Shown: positions 39,001 to 45,263, numbered from the stretch's first letter. The stretch is 64,000 nucleotides of DNA from Anadara kagoshimensis (GCA_021292105.1 CM037860.1:16448698-16512697), one strand, 5' to 3'. Numbers and translations: made by a program. Notes: a model not told the origin generated them from the letters alone.

Positions 39001-41663
39001 GGATTACGCTTTCTCTATCTCATGCAAAATATGATAAATTAATAGGGTTTTTTTTTCAAACAAATGTACAGAATAAAATAATAACAGATCCCTCTCCTAT
39101 TTTTAGAGTTCAGATAGATCACATTTTTGCAATTTATGTGTGTAATAATATCCTTTTTTGGTATTCTGTTTAATTTTAGCATTTACTGTTGGGGTTTGAT
39201 CTAGGACCATGATACATATTATTATTGATACAGACCTTTACATTGTACCCCGGCTTTTGTAGAGCAGTTTGTTATAGTGCGGGCACATTGGTGTATAGAG
39301 GTGGTGTCATTGTTGGGTGGACAATCCAGTTTCACTGTTACTACAATCTCAACTGGAGCCTTAGTTCCCGCAAACTCGGAGGTTAACGATGAGTTTGTAC
39401 CATTTCTGTCGCTATATGTCCCATCAGTGGAGTTCATGTCATACCTCGTGTCATAACTACCATCATAGGACAATGTGTCATAACCTCTACCAGTCACATT
39501 TGTGTCATATCTTCCATCGGTTACAGCTAAAACACGCATAGTAAAAGATAGGTTTAAAGGTTACGTTGATACATTACACGTTTCCTCAAATAGTAGCGCG
39601 TTATGTTAGCAAACCGAAAAGAAAGACCATGATTTAAGTACTTTGTCAGAAAGAATACCATTTCAGGGATTGACATTTTAAAGCTAGGAGCTAACCCTTC
39701 CGAAACACCTGGCCTCACTTCCCTGTTGTAGGAAATTCAAGTGATTAACTAAACATCTCCTTTGTTCTACAGTAATTATAATTCCCTTGAAGCATGATAT
39801 CAGAGATGTCCGTTGACTTGTAGACGTGATAGTTTTACCTAATTATATCAAAGAAAAATGGCTTTTCGTAAAGAAATATAATTTATACAGAAAATCAAAC
39901 ATTGTTTTCTTTTCCATCCAATAAAACAGACAAAGAAAGAATTATAGTAAAATAGCACATTTCTATTTTTAAAACACGAAATGCTTTTGTTCTGAATTGC
40001 ATGATCACCCAAAATCAATGTCAATAAAATTAAATAATCACTCATAGTAAAGTTACCAGTAGTTATTTACCTTGATTTGCTGCTAGGAATCCAGTCTGTT
40101 TACAAACTATGTCAGCCATTGACATGGACCATGTGTCACCGCAGACTTGTAGCCATTGCTTATCAGCCGAGTTGTATATTTCTACCAGACCTTCTCCATA
40201 CGATGGCCCATCTGTCAACCTTACCATTCCTTCACAGAAATATACATTGATGAAATTGGCACAAAGTATTTCTATATCCTGATGTTATTATTTTTCAAAC
40301 TACATATATATTGGATTAAGTAGATACCAAAGTCCTCCTAAAATATACTCGACTTAATTTACGGTAGAAACAATCGCATTAAGTAAAATTACAAATCTCT
40401 TCTATGTATATTTGGACTTTACTTGTGTCAGAAATAGCATTTGTTTTCAAATTGCCCTTGCAAAATTAATATAGGTGTTAATCGTACAGTCGATTTTGAC
40501 TACCACCGGTCTTTATCTTCCATTGCATTTGCCTCAAAATAATAATACCAATATGGCATGAACGTTAAAAATAATTTAACTTTACTGGCCGAATGGCCAA
40601 CTTACGGATCACAGCATCTCCTAATTTCGATTTGAATCCAACTTGAGCAGATCCTAGAGTGATAAAGTTTGTCAGTTCGCTTGCCGAAGTTAGATGGTTT
40701 TCTACGGGCACTCCGGTTTCCTCTGTCATTTCTGGTTTTCTACGGGCACCCAGTCCTGGTTTTCTACGGGCACCCCGGTTTCTTTCGACATTCCTGGTTT
40801 TCTACGGGCACCCCGGTTTCCTCCGTTATTCCAAAATTGACCGCCTCTATGTAAATGAATTCATCTTGACTTCGGGGTTAAACACCAGTACACCATTCCA
40901 CCCACTTTACTGACATTATGTCTTTTTTAATAATTGCTTTCAAATATACGGTTAAAATTTGTTCGTCAATATTTATCGACGAAAAGAAATAAAAGCGGTA
41001 TAAAACAAAATCATTTAAAAAATAAGATGCTAGGCCGGAATGTGTATCCGGAATGTGTATGTGTACCTCTACATGATATCCCTTCACATACAGCGGAGTC
41101 ATTACTTGGACCTTTACAATATCTGTCCACCCCAGCAACTCCGCCGTTACTACAGTTTCTATGACGAACTTTGTATCCACGACCACACGTGGTATAAGTA
41201 GAACATTCGCCCCATTCACTCCATTCATCCCAACCTAATGGAACAAAAAATACGAAATAAGTAACAAAACAATACCCAAAAACAGTTTTAAAAGGGATCT
41301 GAACATTTAAAAGGGGACAGAAGGAAAAATAACCAACAAATAATCAACAGAAGGGTGTCAAATAGGAGTCACTGCTTAGACCATTAGGATCCAATTATAA
41401 AATATATTCTGATTTTTAAATTGTACCGGTCCCATGTGCTGATTAATTTTGAATTTTTACAAAATACAGTTTTATTACATAAAAAATCAATAATTAGCAC
41501 ATGGCGCTTAATAATTAAGTTTTTTCATTTGTCAATTTAAAAAATTTCTTTGGGGAGGGTGTTTAATTTTATTTCACTTTTTTATTATTATTATAAAAAC
41601 CAACTCATAGAGCTTTTGCTACATTTGCCAAAAAATGAAATTTGACTTTTTAATTTAGACTCA

Positions 41664-41725
<62 letters not shown>

Positions 41726-44700
41726 TTCTTTATTTGAAAAAAAATGCGTGTATAAATACATTTATAACTGACTCATTTTTCGCTTAAAACAACTGAATAT
41801 CAAAATTTTAAAAACGAATTACTTACTTGGGCATTTCTTAAACACACAAGCCCTATATTCAACATCTCTGCCGTAACATTCTGTAGAAGGACGGGTTTGG
41901 CCGTTACTGGACTCCACACAGTTTCGGACACGTTTCTGGTAGGCATAGCCACAAGATGCTGAACAAGTACCCCAGTTCTCCCATGCTGCCCATTCCAGCG
42001 CTTCCTCTGGTTTTAAAAAAAAATCAAAGATATCATAATTTATGTATTACTTTGCTTAAAACAGGTCATAAGTATTTTTAAAATCTTCATTTTAAAAGAA
42101 GCTTTTTTTGTATATCATATAATGAATATGTTATTATAATCATGATCATTTAACATGCAAAGGTAAACACATTGTCAGTGCTTGAAGATTATAGTAAGGT
42201 CGTTGCCCAGAATTTAAACAAAGATTCTTAAATCTATATATATTTATCAATGGTGTTTTTGTTAAAGCTTGTTTAACATTTGGCAAAATATCCCGGCCAA
42301 AATCCGCAGTTTCTTTCTCTTATATTCCATTTTATCATACCCCGCAAACTAAGTTTTGGGTCTGCATAAAGGAATCTCGGAAAACCTGAGTATACGTTTT
42401 TCACCTTTTTTTAGATTATACATATATTTCGAAGTATTAAAGATGGAAACTGTTTGTGGAAACAACCAGGAACCACAATCCTGTATGTACATAATAAAGG
42501 TCACATGATAAAGAAGGAACAATGATTCTTTTTGAACAATTATAGTTTAATGATAACTTTTCCTCAAAAAACTTATCAAAATAATCCAAGAATAAATGAG
42601 TTCATTCACGCCACTATTTCAATTAAAAAGATACGTAAGCTACCCATACCTTTCTTATGACAATTCTGACCTGCCCATGTCTCCCTTTTTTATTTTTTTT
42701 TAATCAAAGAATAAATGAGTTCATTAATGTTGCTGTTCTTTTAAAAAATACAAGCAACCAATACCTTTCTTGTGACAATTCTGGCCTGTCCATGTCTCCG
42801 GACAAAGACATATATATGTGCGATGGCCTTTTGTAGTTTTGGTGTCCAGGCATCGTCCATTGTTCTGACATGGAAAGCTACCACACGGTCCGACTGCTTC
42901 CTGTTAAACAAATATGTCACTGTTTGAAGATTTAGTCAGATTTCCTGAATAAGAATTTACTTATACCGACTGGATAGTTTGCAGTATGTATATTTTGTGG
43001 CATTTTAAAACGTGTATATGTACATTTGTATATCAAAAACATGTCAAAATTACATTCCCAAAGCAAAGTAAAAACTATGAAACTGACAAATTAGGTTAAA
43101 TATGTGAACCTCAACCAGAGAAGTGAGACCGCGTGACCCGGAAGGATAAGCACTTCCTGTTTAGATAGCTACATCCGCCTTGATTTTAATTTAATGTATT
43201 TCCTATTAGCCTCGCGTAGTGTAAACGATATTACTAATGCAAATGTCATATCTGATCAACTAAATAGAAAAGTCTCTTTCACAAACCAATCAAGCAAAAA
43301 TAACAATTGAATATTTAAAAATTTCTGAAATTAATTTATTTTAAATTAAATCTTATACGCTCCGGTTCAAAATGGAATACAATTACAGTTTAAAAACGCT
43401 GTTGAAAAGCAAGATCATCATTATCATCATCATCATCATCATCATTTATCAAAGTTTGATACCTCAAGTATCTTTTGTTCATAAATGCAACATTTTACGC
43501 TTTTTTTTTATTAGAAACGATTGATATTGTGTCTGTTGGTCTTGTGTAATTTTTTACTGTCTACCCTCTTTTGTTAGATGAATAGCCAACTGCTTATGAC
43601 GGTCGAAGAAAAACAATGACAAAATCTCAAGTCAAATAATGTTTGTTGTAAACTTGAATAATTAGTTACTAGTATATTAACTAGAAATTAAAAAGTATCG
43701 TACATATTGTAATGACTTTAGTAGTTTATGTTGTATTATTGTTTGCAGACCTTACATTAAGCAATATTTTATAAGAGAAGGATAGATCAGTCGGGAATAA
43801 GTGTGTCTATGTCTTAGTCCATGAACGATTTCAGTATAATATAAAATTCCAAAAAGAATTGTAAACAAAACATAATCCGCGAAGGAAGCAGGGAGGTGTA
43901 ACAGCAAAGGCGTATTTATAAATACTTATATATAAAAATAGGATAGAAAATAATAATATTAAATAATATTTTCATTATTTGACGTGACAAAAAAAAGATT
44001 ACATAATTACCGGCACTAGACGAATATCTCCAATCAAGCCTGAGATGGTTCTTCTAGCTTTGGTCCTTATATTTTATTTTATTTAAGTGTCACATATAAA
44101 AAATATATATGTGACACTTAAATAAAATAAAATTAGTATTATTATTTTGCTTGAATTTCTCAATTAGTCATTTGAACCGCCATAGACCATATTAATTTTA
44201 TTGTTATAACTATTATAAACTAAAATGAAATACTGTACACTGTATTCAGTACTGTCGTATTTTAATAGGAACTATACTTTTTAAAAAGTTTTCTATTTTC
44301 CTTTTACAGAATTGAAAATATGACAAAAAATACTTGTGAATGATATATTCAGCGCTTTCATATTTGAAGTTTTAAACAAAATATACTAGTTTTTTAAAGG
44401 GCGATATGTTTATTAGCAATATAATTGGAAGTGAAACTAAAATTACAAAGTTGCTTACCGCATCTATTGAAAATGCCTCCTTAGCGTGGTAGCTAATGTT
44501 TAATCCACTGTCATCATAGAGTAAATCCTGTGGATAATCTTCATTTGTGGCGTCATTCAATTCACAAATTTTACCTTTTGCTCCAAAATTAAAACTCTGA
44601 CAGTTTCTATTCCTGTAACATTCCATAGCACATTGCGTAATCTGAAACTTAGTTTCAAATTTTTGTAAAACATGGTTCCTTAATTTTGAATTAGGAATTG

Positions 44701-44821
44701 TAAAATTAACATTTCGAGAAAATTGAAATACTTCCGGTTTTACAAAATTGAAAATTGTTAGCAGGATAATTAGGTTTAAACTCATGGCGTGAAATGACAG
44801 GTGCTCGCCTGTCCACGACAT
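8399..44821 (-). CDS. Large secreted modular protein: PAN, EGF, TSP1 x2, SRCR, TSP1 x26, fibrinogen-like C-terminus
   Basis: This is the whole gene model, with 35 coding exons listed separately. It was assembled from minus-strand acceptors and donors whose reading phases all agree: the PAN exon ends in phase 0 and every later junction is phase 1. With three missing bases restored (see the two frameshifted exons) the product is 2081 residues: PAN 1-121, EGF 122-166, TSP1 167-282, SRCR 283-432, TSP1 433-1868, fibrinogen-like 1869-2081. It has a signal peptide and no transmembrane segment in any terminal exon, so it is probably secreted to matrix, mucus or hemolymph. TSP1 repeats usually bind glycans or matrix proteins, while SRCR and fibrinogen-like domains are often recognition modules; the actual ligand is unknown. 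Introns are mostly 0.3-2 kb. I cannot exclude additional non-coding 5' exons. The single-gene reading rests on unbroken phase continuity, not on transcript data. Confidence 0.85.
8739..9686. repeat. 35-bp minisatellite, about 27 copies
   Basis: The unit is TCTCAGTTTTGAATTGATTT followed by CATGTATGTACCTGG, with A/C and G/A variants. A six-unit block (210 bp) beginning at the rare GATCTCAG variant near 8810 is repeated near 9020. It sits in the intron before the terminal exons. Confidence 0.95.
9687..12181. other. Intron 34-35 without recognisable exon
   Basis: I looked for further TSP1, fibrinogen-like or terminal exons here and found none. It has an ATT microsatellite and a GC-richer patch around 10.5-10.8 kb without coding signature. 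Confidence 0.55.
11085..11117. repeat. (ATT)n microsatellite
   Basis: About 11 trinucleotide units in the last intron of the TSP1 gene. Confidence 0.9.
12182..12325 (-). repeat. Dispersed repeat family R1, copy
   Basis: On the minus strand it reads AACATACTAATCCATGTCCG... GTGAATTTCCACCAGGGAAG, GGCCGGGTGCTCCGGAAGGG, TAAGCACCTCCTGTTTAGCT. It ends right beside the donor of exon 34. Confidence 0.8.
12350..12787 (-). CDS. Exon 34: fibrinogen-like domain, contactin-associated type, part 2
   Basis: This 438-bp phase 1-1 exon encodes [40 protein letters not shown] and a DTG end. Closely spaced cysteine pairs CACG and CNCD plus WVGR and DTG are typical of the fibrinogen-like region of neurexin IV/contactin-associated proteins and related invertebrate secreted proteins, not of true fibrinogens. 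The domain still lacks its last strand and cysteine, supplied by a terminal exon. Confidence 0.9.
13319..13456 (-). CDS. Exon 33: fibrinogen-like C-terminal domain, part 1
   Basis: This 138-bp phase 1-1 exon follows a TTGCAG acceptor. It encodes [14 protein letters not shown], then IDPE and MVYCDME, the N-terminal signature of fibrinogen-like domains (a cysteine, then IDP, then VYCDM). The predicted intron on its 5' side contains the best-preserved hammerhead motif in the window. Confidence 0.9.
13582..13700 (-). repeat. Hammerhead-bearing interspersed repeat, copy 2, short body
   Basis: The flank and ribozyme are present, but the body diverges shortly after ACCAAAATTATG, so only the ribozyme end is kept. 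Confidence 0.65.
13616..13659 (-). ncRNA. Hammerhead ribozyme motif, catalytic core intact
   Basis: On the minus strand a 6-nt stem I arm is followed by the core CTGATGA, stem II GGAAT/ATTCC with loop TGT, then GAAA, a very short self-complementary stem III (ACGGCCGT), the cleavage triplet GTC, and the 3' stem I arm. Stem I has one mismatch (GCACTA against TAATGC). This is a type I hammerhead with minimal stem III, the layout known from small retrozyme repeats of animals including bivalves. Predicted cleavage is between 13622 and 13621. It lies on the transcribed strand of the TSP1 gene, in the intron between exons 32 and 33. Confidence 0.8.
14091..14267 (-). CDS. Exon 32: TSP1 repeat 28, last and longer
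   Basis: This 177-bp phase 1-1 exon starts [14 protein letters not shown], then SQSCGGG. The GPF-x-GG segment is replaced by [12 protein letters not shown] and it ends CHTFSC plus three residues leading into the next domain. Its divergence fits a boundary repeat not homogenised with the inner array. Confidence 0.9.
14973..15034. repeat. (AT)n microsatellite
   Basis: About 31 AT dinucleotides in the exon 31-32 intron. Confidence 0.95.
15240..15490 (-). repeat. Possible SINE-like remnant
   Basis: A GC-richer island with GGTAGCTTAGTTGAAAG on the minus strand (A-box-like) and a TCACTACCTAATGTCAAGTC segment that recurs in altered form near 13.2 kb. Assignment is tentative. Confidence 0.3.
15640..15804 (-). 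CDS. Exon 31: TSP1 repeat 27
   Basis: This is a 165-bp phase 1-1 exon. It encodes [17 protein letters not shown] and [11 protein letters not shown], ending CGTDPCP. Confidence 0.94.
17110..17274 (-). CDS. Exon 30: TSP1 repeat 26
   Basis: This is a 165-bp phase 1-1 exon. It encodes [17 protein letters not shown] and [11 protein letters not shown], ending CNSQSCPG. Confidence 0.94.
18128..18292 (-). CDS. Exon 29: TSP1 repeat 25
   Basis: This is a 165-bp phase 1-1 exon. It encodes [17 protein letters not shown] and [11 protein letters not shown], with an NGT sequon, ending CNTFNCPG. Confidence 0.94.
18975..19139 (-). CDS. Exon 28: TSP1 repeat 24
   Basis: This is a 165-bp phase 1-1 exon. It encodes [18 protein letters not shown], with Phe in the first tryptophan position, then [11 protein letters not shown], ending CNENPCPG. 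Confidence 0.94.
19868..20032 (-). CDS. Exon 27: TSP1 repeat 23
   Basis: This is a 165-bp phase 1-1 exon. It encodes [18 protein letters not shown] and [11 protein letters not shown], ending CNTHPCPG. Its donor is GTCAGA, weaker than the GTAAGT-like donors of most other exons. Confidence 0.92.
20374..20538 (-). CDS. Exon 26: TSP1 repeat 22
   Basis: This is a 165-bp phase 1-1 exon. It encodes [17 protein letters not shown] and [11 protein letters not shown], ending CNEHPCP. Confidence 0.93.
20820..20915 (-). repeat. Body fragment of the hammerhead repeat
   Basis: GACCAAAATAGATGAAATT, AATACTTTGCATGAGG and ATACCTTAGTTTTTGAG match the repeat body near 29.9 kb; the ribozyme end is absent. Confidence 0.5.
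21004..21166 (-). pseudogene. Exon 25: TSP1 repeat 21, two 1-bp frameshifts
   Basis: This exon is 163 bp instead of 165. The first break lies at 21138-21141, in a GG run between the tryptophan codons; the second lies between 21027 and 21028, before the fifth cysteine. Segments between the breaks read normally ([24 protein letters not shown]) and the end reads as a Cys and a terminal HHCPG in the third frame. Read as written in its normal phase it meets a TAA within about 16 codons. Splice sites are intact, and skipping it preserves frame. Confidence 0.85.
22565..22729 (-). CDS. Exon 24: TSP1 repeat 20
   Basis: This is a 165-bp phase 1-1 exon, intact although it lies between the two damaged repeats. 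It encodes [17 protein letters not shown] and [11 protein letters not shown], ending CNTHPCPG. Confidence 0.94.
23196..23359 (-). pseudogene. Exon 23: TSP1 repeat 19, 1-bp frameshift
   Basis: Splice sites and the first half are normal: [17 protein letters not shown] up to GPF. The exon is 164 bp instead of 165. One base is missing between 23261 and 23262; past that point the next frame carries the expected GGSPCEG, a Cys and the terminal CNDHECP. As written, reading through it shifts every later exon. It could be an assembly error, a skipped exon (its neighbours join in frame without it) or a decaying exon. Confidence 0.85.
24202..24366 (-). CDS. Exon 22: TSP1 repeat 18
   Basis: This is a 165-bp phase 1-1 exon. 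It encodes [17 protein letters not shown] and [11 protein letters not shown], ending CNTQFCPG. Confidence 0.94.
24935..25099 (-). CDS. Exon 21: TSP1 repeat 17
   Basis: This is a 165-bp phase 1-1 exon. It encodes [18 protein letters not shown], again Phe for the first tryptophan, then [11 protein letters not shown], ending CNTHECP. Repeats 16 and 17 are adjacent and share this substitution. Confidence 0.94.
25452..25616 (-). CDS. Exon 20: TSP1 repeat 16
   Basis: This is a 165-bp phase 1-1 exon. It encodes [18 protein letters not shown], with Phe replacing the first tryptophan, then [11 protein letters not shown], ending CHIRECP. Confidence 0.94.
25973..26137 (-). CDS. Exon 19: TSP1 repeat 15
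   Basis: This is a 165-bp phase 1-1 exon. It encodes [17 protein letters not shown], has [11 protein letters not shown] in place of GPF-x-GG, and ends CNTNHCPG. Confidence 0.93.
26449..26613 (-). CDS. Exon 18: TSP1 repeat 14
   Basis: This is a 165-bp phase 1-1 exon. It encodes [18 protein letters not shown], so the first tryptophan of the W-x-x-W-x-x-W run is replaced by His. It continues [12 protein letters not shown] and ends CGTNPCPG. Confidence 0.93.
26726..26960 (+). repeat. tRNA-derived SINE-like element
   Basis: TGGCCGAGTGG (26736) matches a Pol III A box and CTTCGAACCC (26791) a B box at tRNA-like spacing, but the intervening arms do not fold as a tRNA. An unrelated tail follows. 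It lies in the exon 17-18 intron, on the opposite strand to the gene. Confidence 0.6.
27124..27288 (-). CDS. Exon 17: TSP1 repeat 13
   Basis: This is a 165-bp phase 1-1 exon. It encodes [18 protein letters not shown] and [11 protein letters not shown], ending CMPRKCPG. Confidence 0.94.
27289..28863. other. Intron 16-17, 1.6 kb, no exon found
   Basis: AT-rich sequence including short open frames on both strands without domain features; no TSP1 border motifs. Confidence 0.55.
28864..29028 (-). CDS. Exon 16: TSP1 repeat 12
   Basis: This is a 165-bp phase 1-1 exon. It encodes [17 protein letters not shown] and [11 protein letters not shown], ending CNPSSCPG. It was identified by motif and splice sites. 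Confidence 0.93.
29253..29417 (-). CDS. Exon 15: TSP1 repeat 11
   Basis: This is a 165-bp phase 1-1 exon. It begins VNGIW instead of VDGxW, then [15 protein letters not shown] and [11 protein letters not shown], ending CNSFYCPG. It lies only 224 bp from the next exon, the shortest intron in the gene. Confidence 0.94.
29700..30110 (-). repeat. Hammerhead-bearing interspersed repeat, tandem copy
   Basis: A partial ribozyme unit, a full unit and two successive imperfect body segments (each with GACCAAAAT and a recognisable TATACCTTAG or CATACCTTG stretch) occur head to tail. Confidence 0.6.
29775..29818 (-). ncRNA. Decayed hammerhead ribozyme motif
   Basis: Stem II and the GTC triplet are kept, but the core reads CTGATAA and GAAG, and stem I starts with A for G. 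It is probably inactive. A truncated 3' half of a second unit starts 51 bp before it at 29724, so units were arranged head to tail. It lies in the intron between exons 14 and 15. Confidence 0.7.
30252..30416 (-). CDS. Exon 14: TSP1 repeat 10
   Basis: This is a 165-bp phase 1-1 exon. It encodes [19 protein letters not shown] and has [12 protein letters not shown] in place of GPF-x-GG, ending CNTHECP. Confidence 0.94.
31607..31771 (-). CDS. Exon 13: TSP1 repeat 9
   Basis: This is a 165-bp phase 1-1 exon. It encodes [18 protein letters not shown] and [11 protein letters not shown], with several N-glycosylation sequons, ending CNTHFCPG. Confidence 0.94.
31848..31990 (+). repeat. Dispersed repeat family R1, degraded copy
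   Basis: ATAATCCAAAAAGCAATGTA, AAACTTCCACCAT, GGGTGCTACGTAAGGGAAAG and TCTCCTGTTTAGTTATCTAC match with many substitutions. Confidence 0.65.
32244..32408 (-). CDS. Exon 12: TSP1 repeat 8
   Basis: This is a 165-bp phase 1-1 exon. It encodes [29 protein letters not shown] and ends CNMHFCP. No long uninterrupted open frame surrounds it, so it was found by motif and splice sites. Confidence 0.93.
32746..32992 (+). repeat. Dispersed repeat family R1, near full copy
   Basis: This copy spans from ACATACTAATCCATGTCCGA through GTGCTCCGGAAGGGTAAGCA to a tail with AAAGGAACATGGAACTATG and a CCAGGACAATCCTGGACA palindrome. It lies in the intron between exons 11 and 12. Confidence 0.82.
33103..33267 (-). 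CDS. Exon 11: TSP1 repeat 7
   Basis: This is a 165-bp phase 1-1 exon. It encodes [18 protein letters not shown] and [11 protein letters not shown], ending CTTESCPG. Confidence 0.94.
34252..34473. mobile_element. Second small inverted-repeat element, copy 2
   Basis: The ends (TATAGGCAAACGACACCAAC on the left, CAATGTTGTTTGCCTATA on the right) match each other inverted and match the element at 4.5 kb. It lies in the intron between exons 10 and 11. Confidence 0.65.
34682..34846 (-). CDS. Exon 10: TSP1 repeat 6
   Basis: This is a 165-bp phase 1-1 exon. It encodes [17 protein letters not shown] and RNRTREC, with LPKHGGEEC in place of GPF-x-GG. NVS and NRT are sequons. A 2-kb intron precedes it in the transcript. 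Confidence 0.94.
34847..36908. other. Intron 9-10, 2 kb, no exon found
   Basis: No CCATCAACT/ACCTGGACA exon-border pattern of the TSP1 array occurs here. It contains only an R1 fragment and unique AT-rich sequence. Confidence 0.55.
36629..36700 (+). repeat. Dispersed repeat family R1, fragment
   Basis: ACATACCGATCCATGCTCAC, CATAATCCCAAAAAAC and AAACTGGCAAATTAGGTAAA match the family start. Confidence 0.55.
36909..37073 (-). CDS. Exon 9: TSP1 repeat 5
   Basis: This is a 165-bp phase 1-1 exon. It encodes [30 protein letters not shown] and an NNT glycosylation sequon, ending CNTFSCPG. Confidence 0.94.
37630..37794 (-). CDS. Exon 8: TSP1 repeat 4
   Basis: This is a 165-bp phase 1-1 exon. It encodes [23 protein letters not shown] and [11 protein letters not shown], with six cysteines and the two-tryptophan C-mannosylation motif W-x-x-W. 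Confidence 0.94.
38273..38481. mobile_element. Terminal-inverted-repeat element, copy 3
   Basis: The right end carries GTTAGCTCACTGTTACAC, then TTTCGACAGGCCTGTGCTGT, and the left end its degraded complement. The interior has single, unexpanded relatives of the ATAGCTATATCTCG unit. It lies in the intron between exons 7 and 8. Confidence 0.65.
38551..38721 (-). CDS. Exon 7: TSP1 repeat 3
   Basis: This 171-bp phase 1-1 exon encodes [18 protein letters not shown] and ends CSLPMCP. It has NHPPANHGG where later repeats have GPF-x-GG, making it two residues longer than the standard unit. Confidence 0.92.
39236..39526 (-). CDS. Exon 6: SRCR domain, insert and C-terminal half
   Basis: This 291-bp phase 1-1 exon completes the SRCR domain: VTVKLDCPP, then [10 protein letters not shown], then AGVQCKG. 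With exon 5 this gives six cysteines, matching group A SRCR domains. Between the halves lies a roughly 65-residue hydrophilic insert rich in Gly, Tyr, Asp, Ser and Thr with recurring G-x-YDT units, far longer than the short loop normally present. The donor is GTCTGT, a weak site. Confidence 0.87.
39680..39740 (-). repeat. Dispersed repeat family R1, fragment
   Basis: CTAACCCTTCCGAAACACCT, GGCCTCACTTCCCTG match the inverted core. It lies in the exon 5-6 intron. Confidence 0.6.
40071..40229 (-). CDS. Exon 5: SRCR domain, N-terminal half
   Basis: This 159-bp phase 1-1 exon encodes [19 protein letters not shown], then WLQVCGDTW and IVCKQTGF, the opening signature of a scavenger receptor cysteine-rich domain. 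The acceptor was chosen at AG|GAATGG because only it keeps the phase; a second AG ten bases further in would not. Confidence 0.9.
40690..40828. repeat. Tandem repeat of TTTTCTACGGGCACCCCGG
   Basis: Four imperfect units (about 24-38 bp) share TTTTCTACGGGCACC followed by CGGTTTCC-like and ATTCCTGG-like blocks. It lies in the intron between exons 4 and 5. Confidence 0.85.
41067..41234 (-). CDS. Exon 4: TSP1 repeat 2, divergent
   Basis: This 168-bp phase 1-1 exon begins [10 protein letters not shown]. The first two core cysteines are separated by five residues (C-STYTT-C) instead of the three seen in the later repeats. A possible N-glycosylation site (NCS) follows. It ends at a GTACAC donor. Confidence 0.85.
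41665..41727. repeat. (TA)n microsatellite
   Basis: About 28-30 TA dinucleotides in the exon 3-4 intron. Confidence 0.95.
41827..42006 (-). CDS. Exon 3: TSP1 repeat 1, divergent
   Basis: This 180-bp phase 1-1 exon is the most divergent TSP1 repeat. It keeps the tryptophan pair ([10 protein letters not shown]) and CSASCG but lacks the GPF-x-GG segment shared by later repeats. Acceptors at AG|AGGAAG or two bases further are possible; phase with the EGF exon requires the first. Confidence 0.88.
42594..42687 (-). pseudogene. Partial duplicate of the EGF exon and its flank
   Basis: This stretch repeats 42710-42802 at about 117 bp distance: AATAAATGAGTTCATT, then CATACCTTTCTTATGACAAT, TCTGACCTGCCCATGTCTCC. 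It holds only the last 10 or so codons of the EGF exon plus its donor and breaks off in a T run, so it cannot encode the domain. Confidence 0.75.
42765..42900 (-). CDS. Exon 2: EGF-like domain
   Basis: The exon starts in phase 0 after an AACAG acceptor and ends in phase 1 (donor GTATTG). It encodes [12 protein letters not shown], then [14 protein letters not shown], which is the six-cysteine EGF-like pattern with the usual C-x-C-x-G-x-x-C ending. No calcium-binding signature is evident. Part of this exon and its flank is duplicated in the next intron. Confidence 0.9.
43032..43181 (+). repeat. Dispersed repeat family R1, partial copy
   Basis: AAAGCAAAGTAAAAACTATG, AAACTGACAAATTAGGTTAA and CACTTCCTGTTTAGATAGCT match the family; the tail is missing. 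It lies in the exon 1-2 intron. Confidence 0.75.
43421..43445. repeat. (ATC)n microsatellite
   Basis: About eight ATC units in intron 1 of the TSP1 gene. Confidence 0.9.
44071..44133. repeat. Perfect 28-bp inverted repeat, 7-bp spacer
   Basis: ATTTTATTTTATTTAAGTGT plus CACATATA at 44071-44098 is exactly complementary to 44106-44133. Transcribed in either direction it would form a long hairpin. It lies in intron 1 of the TSP1 gene. Confidence 0.9.
44459..44821 (-). CDS. Exon 1: signal peptide and PAN/apple domain
   Basis: The exon holds 121 codons and ends in phase 0 at a GTAAGC donor. An in-frame TAA lies two codons upstream of the first ATG, so this is the first coding exon. Two starts are possible: Met1 at 44821 and Met13 at 44785. 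Met13 directly precedes a hydrophobic stretch ([13 protein letters not shown]) and would give the more classical signal peptide. The rest has the PAN/apple cysteine pattern: C-x3-C, then C-x-SFNFG, then C-x-L. PAN domains mediate protein or carbohydrate binding in secreted proteins. Confidence 0.88.
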
Positions 44822-45263
44822 TTTTTACTGGAAGTCTTCAATGTTTTTTATTGTTATTTCTGTTTGTTGACAGATCAGAGCTGGAGATATCGAACATATT
44901 CAATGCAGCATTATAATTAAACTGAATAATTAATGATATTCTGTGTTAATTAGGAAATCAAATTACACCTGACATTAATAATTGTTGGAAAACTCCGACA
45001 TCTATAGGATGGTGGGTAACTTAATTTTCGTGACCAAGTACTCCTATGAGGTAAGTCATGAATATTTAACTTCTCGAGTCTCCTCAGACTTGTAAAACTA
45101 GCGTGTTCTAGACGTAATCACGTGGAATCATGCATACTAAATAAAAAACAAATGATTTTGTGTATTCCTGAGAGAAATGTCGGATCATTAATAAATAAAC
45201 AAACAAAATCCCAGTATGATGATAAGACCTATATAACCAGGTTACAGTAAGGTTAAAGTGACG

